DNA from: Candidatus Latescibacterota bacterium
GTDB lineage: Bacteria > JAAXHH01
Direction of reading: 5' to 3'
Length of the DNA stretch: 64,000 nt
Assembly (NCBI GenBank): GCA_022821085.1
Contig: JAJEEG010000006.1
Coordinates: 62,001-126,000 of the forward strand
Position numbers and translations under genes: made by a program
Shown here: positions 42,721 through 49,533 of the stretch, one piece after another
Layout: every line of letters begins with the position of its first letter
Numbering within the stretch: position 1 is the stretch's first letter
Notes under the pieces: generated by a model
Database searches by the model: none
What the model was told of the DNA's origin: nothing
Seen by the model: only the letters and a program-made list of their open reading frames with translations

Positions 42721-42750
42721 TTGACAGCGACCGTCCGTTCCGGGCATTTT
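42721..42750 (+). promoter_or_regulatory. Putative promoter of the heme o synthase cluster
   Basis: TTGACA (42721-42726) is followed 18 bp later by CATTTT (42745-42750). It is divergent from the ROK promoter and about 105 nt upstream of the first gene of the cluster. Confidence 0.45.
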
Positions 42751-42855
42751 GGCAGGAGTCGGACGGCCGCTTCCCGGTGAGGCGGCCCCGGCCTTGACGC
42801 GCTGATCCTAAAGGCCGTTCCACGGCCCGCTGGAGGAATGTGAGGAGGACGGCAT

Positions 42856-43353
42856 ATGTTGGATACCAAGATTCTGTGGATGTGGCTGCATGTACTGGGC
42901 GTCATACTCTGGGCGGGTGGTTTCTTCTACGTCCTGGTCGCGCTCACTCCGGCGCTCCGGTCGGGCAGGGCATCCGATGAACGCGTGGAGATCATGCGCC
43001 GGACCGGCGCCATCTTCCGGCGGATATCCTGGACGGCGATCATCATCCTCGTCGTGAGCGGATCGTTCAGTCTGTACAACCGGATCATGGACGGGGTGGC
43101 CGCCCGGGCGATGTCGTCCCAGCCCGAGTTGTACCCGCTGCTTCCCCCGGGGTATGAAGCCCTGATGACGGTCAAGCTCCTGATCGTCATCGCGTTGATC
43201 GTGCACCATGCGGTCCGGCTCCTGGAGCCCCGGGTCCTCGAAGACGGCAGCATCGGGTTCAAGTCCAGGGCATCGGGCATCGTGGGCGCCGTGCTCTTCG
43301 CGGCGGCGGTGCTGCTGGGCCTGATCCTGCTGACCATGAATGTCTCTGTCTGA
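42856..43353 (+). CDS. CopD-like integral membrane protein
   Basis: The 165-residue protein has four hydrophobic segments (about residues 8-28, 58-76, 105-120 and 142-160) with conserved-looking histidines (WLHVLGVILWAGG, IVHHAVRLLEP). This is the shape of CopD or related four-helix proteins found near cytochrome oxidase genes. The W-L-H-x-x-G-x-x-x-W-x-G-G start is typical of that group. GAGGAGG precedes the ATG. It is 9 nt upstream of ctaB, so a role in heme/copper oxidase assembly is plausible but inferred from context. Confidence 0.7.
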   Translation: MLDTKILWMWLHVLGVILWAGGFFYVLVALTPALRSGRASDERVEIMRRTGAIFRRISWTAIIILVVSGSFSLYNRIMDGVAARAMSSQPELYPLLPPGYEALMTVKLLIVIALIVHHAVRLLEPRVLEDGSIGFKSRASGIVGAVLFAAAVLLGLILLTMNVSV

Positions 43354-43362
43354 TTCGGCTTC

Positions 43363-44208
43363 ATGAAGGACTTCATCGCCCTGACCAAGCCCGGCCTGGT
43401 CATCATGCTGGTGCTGACCACCTGCGTCGGGTTCTACCTGGGGTCCGACGGACCGGTGGACTGGCTGCGCCTTTTGCACACGCTGGCCGGGACCGCCCTG
43501 GCGGCCGGGGGCACGCTGGCCCTGAACCAGTTCATGGAGCGAGATCGGGACGCCATGATGCGGCGGACCCGGAAGCGTCCGCTCCCCGCGGGGAAGTTGC
43601 GGCCCGCGCAGGCCCTTGGGTTCGGCGCGGCCATTACGGTGGCGGGCCTGTTGTACCTGGCGCTGGTGATCAACGTCCTGAGCTGCGTGGTCACCGCGCT
43701 GATCACCGCCACCTACCTGTTCCTCTACACGCCGCTGAAGCACCGGACCACGCTGTCGACCGTGTTCGGCGCCGTCCCGGGCGCGTTGCCCCCGGTGACC
43801 GGCTGGGCGGCCGCCCGGAATGAACTGGGGCTGGAGGCCGGCGTCCTGTTCGCCATCCTCTTTCTCTGGCAGATGCCCCACGCCCTCGCGCTGGCCTGGC
43901 TCTTCCGCGAAGACTACGCCCGCGCCGGGTTTCAGCTGCTGCCCGCCGTCGATCCCGACGGCCGGTTCACGAGCGTGCAGATCCTGATCAACTGCCTGGC
44001 CCTGACCACTTTCAGCCTGGTCCCGACCATACTGGGCATCTCGGGGGTCGTCTATTTTTACGCGGCTTTCGCGGCCGGACTGGGACTGCTCGCTTTCGCC
44101 ATCCACCTGACCGTGACCCGGACCGAGGCTTCGGCAAGGAACCTGTTCATCGCGTCGCTGGTGTTCCTGCTGGTCCAGTTCTCCGTGATGGCCTACGACA
44201 AGGTGTAA
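43363..44208 (+). CDS. ctaB: Protoheme IX farnesyltransferase (heme o synthase)
   Basis: The 281-residue UbiA-family membrane enzyme adds a farnesyl group to protoheme, giving heme o for cytochrome oxidase. LTKPGLVIMLVLTTCVG opens the protein. NQFMERDRDAMMRRTRKRPLP is the N-x-x-x-D-x-x-x-D prenyl-diphosphate site with the conserved R-T-x-x-R-P-L. LFLWQMPHALALAWLFREDY is the second signature loop. About eight helices are predicted. It is tightly linked to the CopD-like and DUF420 genes. No cytochrome oxidase subunit is in the window. Confidence 0.95.
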   Translation: MKDFIALTKPGLVIMLVLTTCVGFYLGSDGPVDWLRLLHTLAGTALAAGGTLALNQFMERDRDAMMRRTRKRPLPAGKLRPAQALGFGAAITVAGLLYLALVINVLSCVVTALITATYLFLYTPLKHRTTLSTVFGAVPGALPPVTGWAAARNELGLEAGVLFAILFLWQMPHALALAWLFREDYARAGFQLLPAVDPDGRFTSVQILINCLALTTFSLVPTILGISGVVYFYAAFAAGLGLLAFAIHLTVTRTEASARNLFIASLVFLLVQFSVMAYDKV

Positions 44209-44211
44209 CGC

Positions 44212-44634
44212 ATGCTCGAACTCTCCGACCTGCCCCTGGTGAACGCCTGCCTGAACACGACCAGCGCGGTTTTCCTGGTCGCGGGCTACGTCAACATCCG
44301 GAAACGGAACATCGCCGCGCACAGGAAGTGCATGCTGGGTGCGGTCGCCGCTTCCATACTGTTTCTCACCACCTATCTGATTTACCACTTCAATCACGGA
44401 AGCACGCCCTTCACCGGCGAGGGATGGACCCGTTACGTCTATTTCACCATCCTCATCAGCCACACGATCCTGGCCACGGCCATCGTGCCCATGGTCGTGC
44501 TGACGCTGCGCCACGCGCTGAAGGGGCGTTTCGAACGCCACGCCCCGCTGGCCCGATGGACCCTGCCGATCTGGCTGTACGTGTCCGTCACCGGCGTGCT
44601 GGTGTACCTGATGCTGTATCAATGGCAGGGATAG
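44212..44634 (+). CDS. DUF420 membrane protein (CtaM-like)
   Basis: The 140-residue protein has four hydrophobic helices and the DUF420 signature AHRKCMLGAVAASILFLTTYL, then YHFNHGSTPF, ILISHTILA and RHAPLARWTLPIWLYVSVTGVLVYLML. The DUF420 protein CtaM is needed for heme-A oxidase assembly in Staphylococcus. Here it follows ctaB by 3 nt, which supports a role in the same process. Confidence 0.88.
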   Translation: MLELSDLPLVNACLNTTSAVFLVAGYVNIRKRNIAAHRKCMLGAVAASILFLTTYLIYHFNHGSTPFTGEGWTRYVYFTILISHTILATAIVPMVVLTLRHALKGRFERHAPLARWTLPIWLYVSVTGVLVYLMLYQWQG

Positions 44635-44661
44635 GTGCAATGGCAAGGACAGGTGCCTGAT

Positions 44662-45195
44662 ATGGCCGCTGTTCCGGTACGCAGATTGACGCTGGCCGCG
44701 CTCTCGATCGCCCTCGTGACGCTGGCGACCGTGATCATACGCATCCCCAATCCGGCCACGCAGGGATACATCAACCTCGGCGACGCGCTGCTGTTCACCC
44801 TCGCCCTCGTCTTCGGATGGCGCATCGGCGGTCTCGCGGGCGGGGTCGGTTCCGCCCTGGCCGACGCGCTGGGCGGCTACTTCATCTGGGCGCCCTGGAC
44901 GCTCGTCATCAAGGGGATCGAAGGGATCCTGGTCGGAACGATCGCGTTCTGGGGCGTGCGGGGCGGACGCCATCCCGGTCGTATCGCGGCCTTCGCAGCG
45001 GTGCTGGTGGCCGGCGCCTGGATGGTTACCGGTTACTACCTGGCCGGATCGGTCCTGTTCGGCGGTGTCGCCGCGCTGACGGAGATCCCGGGCAACCTGG
45101 TTCAGGCCGGTGTGGCGGTCGTGGTGGCCCTGCCCCTGTCCGTCCTGTTGAGAAACGCCTTGAAACGGAGTGATTATGGACCTCACGCACCTTGA
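44662..45195 (+). CDS. ECF-transporter S-component-like membrane protein
   Basis: The 177-residue protein has about five or six hydrophobic segments and the S-component pattern RLTLAALSIALVTLATVIIRIPNPATQGYINLGDALLF, then GWRIGGLAGGVGSALADALGGYFIWAPWTLVIKGIEGIL. These small proteins bind a vitamin or cofactor precursor and dock on a shared EcfA-EcfT module. The ligand is not predictable. The only ECF ATPase in the window is the fused one at 24479-26347. The ATG at 44662 is preferred to a GTG 27 nt upstream. Its end overlaps moaC by 20 nt. Confidence 0.8.
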   Translation: MAAVPVRRLTLAALSIALVTLATVIIRIPNPATQGYINLGDALLFTLALVFGWRIGGLAGGVGSALADALGGYFIWAPWTLVIKGIEGILVGTIAFWGVRGGRHPGRIAAFAAVLVAGAWMVTGYYLAGSVLFGGVAALTEIPGNLVQAGVAVVVALPLSVLLRNALKRSDYGPHAP

Positions 45196-45667
45196 TGAAA
45201 AAGGACGCGTCCGCATGGTGGACGTGACGGAGAAACCGGTAACGGAAAGGCGAGCGGTGGCCTACGGGGAAGTCCGGTCCGCGACGGATACGATCCGGAA
45301 GATCTCCGCCGACGAAATGGGCAAGGGCGACGTGCTGACCACGGCGAAGATCGCGGGCATCTCGGCGGCCAAGAAGACGGGCGACCTCATCCCCATGTGC
45401 CATCCCATCCCGCTGACCCACGTGGAGATCGACATTACCCTCAACGAGGACCAGGGCAGGATCGGCCTCCTGGCCACGGCCGTCGCGTCCGGCAGGACCG
45501 GCGTGGAAATGGAGGCGCTGACGGCCGTCTCCGTGGCCGCCCTGACCCTCTACGACATGTGCAAGGCCGTGGACCGGACCATGGAGATCGCCTCCATCCT
45601 GCTGGTGGAGAAGGCGGGCGGCAGGTCGGGTACGTTCCGGCGGCCCGGGTGGGAACGTCCGGGGTAG
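45176..45667 (+). CDS. moaC: Cyclic pyranopterin monophosphate synthase MoaC
   Basis: MoaC converts the MoaA product to cyclic pyranopterin monophosphate in molybdenum cofactor synthesis. The 163-residue length and motifs LTHLDEKGRVRMVDV, AAKKTGDLIPMCHPIPLTHV, GRTGVEMEALTAVSVAALTLYDMCKAVDR are diagnostic. GGAG lies 5 nt before the ATG at 45176. It overlaps the end of the S-component gene. No other moa genes are in the window. Confidence 0.96.
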   Translation: MDLTHLDEKGRVRMVDVTEKPVTERRAVAYGEVRSATDTIRKISADEMGKGDVLTTAKIAGISAAKKTGDLIPMCHPIPLTHVEIDITLNEDQGRIGLLATAVASGRTGVEMEALTAVSVAALTLYDMCKAVDRTMEIASILLVEKAGGRSGTFRRPGWERPG

Positions 45668-45935
45668 TATGGACTGCCGTGAGGCCCACCACCTCCATCT
45701 AAGCAAAGGGAATCGCACCGGTAGTTCCTGCAAGTGCTCTTACTTCATTCCATTCTTTCATTTCCTCTGCAGTCTCTTCTGATTTCGTAGAACTTAGATC
45801 CCGGTAGCCAGAACCGATCTGGTTGCCGTGTTTACGTATGTATATATATTGTGTATACATATGTATTCGATACGACGAAATATCGGCCGTTGTACCACCT
45901 GGGTCTGTGCATCGCGAGATACTGGCAGGATCCGG
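45668..45935. other. AT-rich intergenic patch with a possible short minus-strand ORF
   Basis: Base composition drops sharply here, with alternating TA runs at about 45837-45866. On the minus strand 45860-45699 is an open frame of 53 codons from an ATG to TAG whose residues (for example TKSEETAEEMKEWNEVRALA) look protein-like, but it has no ribosome site. It could be the tail of a decayed gene. No reliable promoter call is possible in the TA-rich tract, though it probably serves the nuclease gene downstream. Confidence 0.25.
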
Positions 45936-46673
45936 ATGTTAGGGGCTACCTGGATACTGCTGGTTCTGTGCCAGGTATCGATGGCCGCTGACGCGGAGGC
46001 CCACGGTGGCCGAAAAGACAGGCACGGCGGCCACAACAACCGCAGTGAGGGAAACTACCATTTTCATGATGGACCGCTGGCCGGCAGGACCTTCGACTCC
46101 AAGGCGGAAGCACTCAAGGCGCTGGCAGGTCTGACGGAAGGAAACCGCACCGCTCACCGGACAGTACTAACGGCACCAGGTAAGATGCATCCAATACTGG
46201 GTGTTTCCGTCGCACCGGAAGTGCGGCATACAGTCTACGACAGAAGCGACTATTCCTATCCGGCTTCCATCGAACAGCGGATCGTAATGCAGCAAGGTGG
46301 TGTTTTCTCACCTTATTCGATGCGCTGTTTCAACGATGTGAGGGCAACAGATATCGAGCACATCGTGGCCAATTCGGAAGCCCACGAAAGTGGCATGGGG
46401 TTGAGGACGCGAGCAGAACGACAGCGGTACGCTTCGGACCTGGACAACCTGACACTGGCAGCGCCTCGATTGAATCGTTACGAAAAAAGGGACAAGGATC
46501 CCGCGAACTGGTTACCGGAAAACAACCGGTGCTGGTACGTGGGGAAATACCTGGAAATAAAGCGGAAATACGGCTTGTCCATGGATCAGGCTGAAGCCGA
46601 CGCCGTGCTTGCCGTATACCGGTCCTGTTCAACTTTCAAGATCGTTCAGCCACCATGTAATGGCGGTGAGTAA
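45936..46673 (+). CDS. Secreted HNH-type nuclease
   Basis: A signal peptide (LGATWILLVLCQVSMAADA) starts at the ATG 45936. It is followed by HGGRKDRHGGHNNRSEGNYHFHDGP-like sequence matching the small G-C-H...Y-H-C-H module found before HNH nucleases, but with both cysteines replaced (Gly and Phe). The C-terminal part has DIEHIVANSEAHESG, DLDNLTLAAPRLNRYEKRDKDP and NRCWYVGKYLEIKRKYGLS, a DUF1524/HNH-like nuclease core with its His and Asn residues. The product has 245 residues. Codon use and lower GC differ from moaC, suggesting transfer. Role could be nutrient or competitor DNA degradation; not proven. Confidence 0.75.
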   Translation: MLGATWILLVLCQVSMAADAEAHGGRKDRHGGHNNRSEGNYHFHDGPLAGRTFDSKAEALKALAGLTEGNRTAHRTVLTAPGKMHPILGVSVAPEVRHTVYDRSDYSYPASIEQRIVMQQGGVFSPYSMRCFNDVRATDIEHIVANSEAHESGMGLRTRAERQRYASDLDNLTLAAPRLNRYEKRDKDPANWLPENNRCWYVGKYLEIKRKYGLSMDQAEADAVLAVYRSCSTFKIVQPPCNGGE

Positions 46674-46804
46674 TCCGAAGATGTTTAAACAGGCCATCGG
46701 ACGAATTGGACCGGGGCCGCCACCGGCGCCGTGTTCCATTTGGTGCGGCCCGGCAATGGCCGTTCGGTGACGCTATACCAGATACAGGACCGCAATCCCC
46801 ACAA

Positions 46805-47020
46805 CTATCTGCCCCGAATCTCTTCGACGTACTCGTCTGTGTTTTCTTGCATGCAAAGCAGACCAAAGACTCGGTCGACCGGGTGTTGGTCCATTGCCCG
46901 TTTCTGGATGAGTATACCGTTTCTTAATGGTGTCACCACTATTTCGACGCCGCAGTCCATACCGTATTGGTCTCTAAGAAGTTTGGGAATCGTTATCTGC
47001 CCTCGTTTGGAAATTCTCAT
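46805..47020 (-). CDS. AbrB/MazE-family antitoxin, orphan
   Basis: The 71-residue protein opens MRISKRGQITIPKLLRDQYG, the swapped-hairpin AbrB DNA-binding fold. It ends DPVDRVFG-like (QHPVDRVFGLLCMQEN) and TDEYVEEIRGR, the toxin-binding tail typical of VapB antitoxins paired with PIN-domain toxins. GGGAGG lies 5 nt before the ATG. The toxin should follow on the minus strand below 46805. I read all three frames to 46674 and find no PIN start or catalytic acidic motif. The gene is therefore an orphan or a remnant of a pair. Confidence 0.8.
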   Translation of the reverse strand: MRISKRGQITIPKLLRDQYGMDCGVEIVVTPLRNGILIQKRAMDQHPVDRVFGLLCMQENTDEYVEEIRGR

Positions 47021-47142
47021 ACAACCTCCCGGGTGTACTTGCTGAATTTGCTTTTCACATTAGTCGGAGTCTTGCCGAGGTTTCTCGTCCTTTACTTTAA
47101 TCGTTTCCATGTCGGCCGAACCTGACATGCGGGTCTTTTTTC

Positions 47143-47170
47143 TTGACGGCGAGCGAACTGACCATATATT
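47143..47170 (+). promoter_or_regulatory. Putative sigma-70 promoter of the arg operon
   Basis: TTGACG (47143-47148) and TATATT (47165-47170) are 16 bp apart; transcription would start near 47177, just before the candidate ArgR sites. Confidence 0.55.
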
Positions 47171-47182
47171 GTAGTGCGACAA

Positions 47183-47200
47183 TTGGAATAATTATGCCTT
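47183..47200 (+). promoter_or_regulatory. Candidate ARG box 1
   Basis: TTGGAATAATTATGCCTT resembles the ArgR consensus T-N-T-G-A-A-T-W4-A-T-T-C-A: the core GAAT-AATT-AT matches, with changes in the right arm. It lies just downstream of the predicted start site. Confidence 0.35.
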
Positions 47201-47204
47201 TAAC

Positions 47205-47225
47205 TTCATATTTATTTTATTCATC
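47205..47225 (+). promoter_or_regulatory. Candidate ARG box 2
   Basis: The reverse strand reads GATGAATAAAATAAATATGA, whose left half ATGAATAAAA matches the Bacillus AhrC/ArgR box well while the right half is poor. It abuts the argR start and, with box 1, would place a tandem operator spaced about 22 bp centre to centre. Confidence 0.35.
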
Positions 47226-47702
47226 ATGAACGCCAAGCACCAGCGCCAGGGAACCATACGATCGCTCATCGAGCGGGGCCACTTCCATACGCACAAGGAG
47301 GTGATCGCAGCCCTGCACACCGAAGGGATCGACGTCAACCAGGGCACGCTGTCCAAGGATTTCAAGGAACTGCACGTCATCAAGACGCGTCTCGCGGACG
47401 GACAGTACAAGTACGTGCTGCCGCGCTACTACTCGGTGGAGACCCAGGACGAACTGGTCGAGCGGGAGATCCGGGATTTCGTCGTCAGCGCGGACAACGC
47501 GATGAACCAGGTCGTCCTGCAGACCTCCGCGGGTCACGCGTCCGGGGTGTGCGAGGCGATCGACCAGGCGGAATGGCCGGAGATCGTGGGCAGCCTCGCG
47601 GGCGAAAACACGATACTCCTCGTCACCAAGTCGACCGCCCAGGCCAGGAGAACGCTGCAGCGCGTCAAGGCTATCATGAAGCAGAAGAGGGACGGTACAT
47701 GA
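47226..47702 (+). CDS. argR: Arginine repressor ArgR, variant ligand motif
   Basis: The 158-residue protein has the winged-helix N-domain (IRSLIERGHFHTHKEVIAAL, GTLSKDFKELHVIKT) and the hexamerising C-domain (ASGVCEAIDQAEWPEIVGSL). The arginine-binding loop, normally G-D-D-T, reads AGENTILLV here, so both acidic residues that contact arginine are changed (Asp to Glu, Asp to Asn). It heads the arg operon and overlaps argC by 4 nt, with candidate ARG boxes at its own start, consistent with autoregulation. Ribosome site is weak. Confidence 0.92.
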   Translation: MNAKHQRQGTIRSLIERGHFHTHKEVIAALHTEGIDVNQGTLSKDFKELHVIKTRLADGQYKYVLPRYYSVETQDELVEREIRDFVVSADNAMNQVVLQTSAGHASGVCEAIDQAEWPEIVGSLAGENTILLVTKSTAQARRTLQRVKAIMKQKRDGT

Positions 47703-48718
47703 TTAAACTGGGCATCATCGGCGCGACGGGGTACACGGGCATGGAACTGTACCGGCTGGCGTCGCGGCATCCCGGCATTGAAATCGCATTCGCCACGTCC
47801 GAACAGTACACCGGCCGGGAACTCGGCGAGGTCTTCCCACGGGTCGATCCGGACCGGGACATCACGCTGAGATCTCTGGACGATATCACCGGTGAACCCG
47901 CCGACGTGGTCTGTTTCTGCACGCCGGACGGGGTGGCCATGGACCGGGTCGGCGCCTTCCTGGACCGGGGCGTGCGCGTCGTGGACGTCAGCTCCGATTT
48001 CCGGTTCGACGATCCGGAGGTATACACGTCCTGGTACAGCCGGCCGCACACGGCCCCGTCGCTCCTCGATGCAGCGGTCTACGGGATCCCCGAACTGAAC
48101 CGGGACCGCATACGGGCGGCCGATCTCGTGGGCAATCCGGGCTGCTATCCCACCGGGGTGATCCTCGGGCTGGTCCCGCTGCTCGAAGAGGGCGTGATCG
48201 AAGCCGGGCAGATCATCGTGGACGCCAAGTCCGGCGTCAGCGGCGCGGGGCGGGGCCTGAAGCTGCGCAATCTCTACGTGGAGGTGAACGACAGCATCAC
48301 GCCGTACAACATCGGCCACACACACCGGCACGTGGGGGAAATCGAGCAGGAACTGTCCAGGTGCTCCGACGAGCAGCCCTTCGTGGTCTTTTCGCCCCAC
48401 CTGACGCCCATGAGCCGGGGCATCCTGGCGACGACCTACGTACGCGTGAAGAACGGCGCGACCCATGGAGACCTGGCGGCCCTGTACGAGCGGCGTTACG
48501 AAGGAGAGCCCTTCATCCGGTTATCGCAATCGGGCTATCCCGAGACGCGCTTCGTGACCTGGACGAACTACTGCGACCTGCGGATCGACAGGGTGGACGG
48601 ATCGGACCTGGCCATCGTCACGTCCGCCATCGACAACCTGGTCAAGGGCGCCGCCGGCCAGGCGCTGCAGAACGTGAACGTCATGAGCGGCCTGGACGAA
48701 ACGACGGGGCTTATCTAG
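47699..48718 (+). CDS. argC: N-acetyl-gamma-glutamyl-phosphate reductase
   Basis: ArgC reduces N-acetylglutamyl phosphate to the semialdehyde with NADPH. IGATGYTGMELYRLA is the NADP loop, VVDVSSDFRF and YGIPELNR follow, and GNPGCYPTGVILGL holds the catalytic cysteine. PHLTPMSRGILATTY is the C-terminal signature with the conserved His/Arg. The ATG at 47699 overlaps the argR stop (ATGA) with GAGGG upstream; longer in-frame starts lie inside argR and are not supported. Length 339 residues is normal. Confidence 0.96.
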   Translation: MIKLGIIGATGYTGMELYRLASRHPGIEIAFATSEQYTGRELGEVFPRVDPDRDITLRSLDDITGEPADVVCFCTPDGVAMDRVGAFLDRGVRVVDVSSDFRFDDPEVYTSWYSRPHTAPSLLDAAVYGIPELNRDRIRAADLVGNPGCYPTGVILGLVPLLEEGVIEAGQIIVDAKSGVSGAGRGLKLRNLYVEVNDSITPYNIGHTHRHVGEIEQELSRCSDEQPFVVFSPHLTPMSRGILATTYVRVKNGATHGDLAALYERRYEGEPFIRLSQSGYPETRFVTWTNYCDLRIDRVDGSDLAIVTSAIDNLVKGAAGQALQNVNVMSGLDETTGLI

Positions 48719-48719
48719 A

Positions 48720-49508
48720 ATGGCACAAAACATCGTGGTAAAACTGGGCGGCGCGACGATCGAGCAGGACGGCGTGATCGAGGAACTGGCCGCCGACCTT
48801 CGGGACCTGCCGGACATCTTCCCGATCATCGTCCACGGCGGCGGCGCGGAGATCGGGCGGTACCTGGAGCTGCTCGGCAAGGAGTTCACCTTCGTGAACG
48901 GACTCCGGGTCACGGACGGCGACATGGTCGAAATCGTGGAGATGGTCCTGTCGGGCAAGGTCAACAAGGAACTGGTCTCGCGCTTCCAGCACAGCGGGGT
49001 GAACGCCCTTGGCGTAAGCGGGAAGGACATGGGCCTGCTGCGGGCGGAGAAGTACCGGGAGGACGGCGTGGACATCGGTTTCGTGGGAGAGATCGTCGAG
49101 GTGAATACCGCCCTGTTCGATCTATGCGCGTCGAACCACGTCACGCCCGTGGTTTCCCCCATTTCAGGGGGCGTCAACGGGGAGACCTACAACGTCAACG
49201 CGGACCACGCCGCACTGGACATCGCCCGGGCCGTGGCCTGCGACGACATCGTGTTCATATCGGACGTAGCCGGCATCCACCGGTCCGACGGCCGGCCCGT
49301 TCGTAAGTTGACCCCCGAACTGGCCGATGGGCTGATCGAAGCAGGCGAGATCACGGGCGGGATGATTCCCAAGGTCCGCTCCGCCCTCGAGTGCCTGTCC
49401 TATGGCGTCCGCCGAGCCCGCATCATCGCGTGGCGGGGGGCCGGAACGCTGCGAAAGGAACTGGCATCGGAAGAGAGTGTTTTCGGAACGGTAGTGACTA
49501 CCGGATAG
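48720..49508 (+). CDS. argB: Acetylglutamate kinase
   Basis: The 262-residue amino-acid kinase phosphorylates N-acetylglutamate. VVKLGGATI (ATP-binding Lys), IIVHGGGAEIGRYL, FVNGLRVTDGDMVEIVEMVL, YNVNADHAALDIARAV, FISDVAGIHRSDG and GGMIPKVRSALECL match ArgB through the chain. It starts 1 nt after the argC stop. It lacks the N-terminal extension seen in arginine-inhibited hexameric kinases, so feedback control by arginine is not expected from this chain; the acetyltransferase may carry it instead. Confidence 0.95.
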   Translation: MAQNIVVKLGGATIEQDGVIEELAADLRDLPDIFPIIVHGGGAEIGRYLELLGKEFTFVNGLRVTDGDMVEIVEMVLSGKVNKELVSRFQHSGVNALGVSGKDMGLLRAEKYREDGVDIGFVGEIVEVNTALFDLCASNHVTPVVSPISGGVNGETYNVNADHAALDIARAVACDDIVFISDVAGIHRSDGRPVRKLTPELADGLIEAGEITGGMIPKVRSALECLSYGVRRARIIAWRGAGTLRKELASEESVFGTVVTTG

Positions 49509-49533
49509 CAACCACTGGATGAAAGGATCAAGC

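Noticed and set aside
42808-45216. An 802-codon minus-strand open frame over the heme o synthase cluster
   Set aside because: The translation is rich in His, Arg, Gln and Gly without domain features; the plus-strand genes there (ctaB, moaC) are unambiguous.
46636-46866. Minus-strand frame after the antitoxin as its toxin
   Set aside because: Residues lack the acidic quartet and hydrophobic strand of PIN toxins, and it overlaps the antitoxin's own 3-prime end out of frame.
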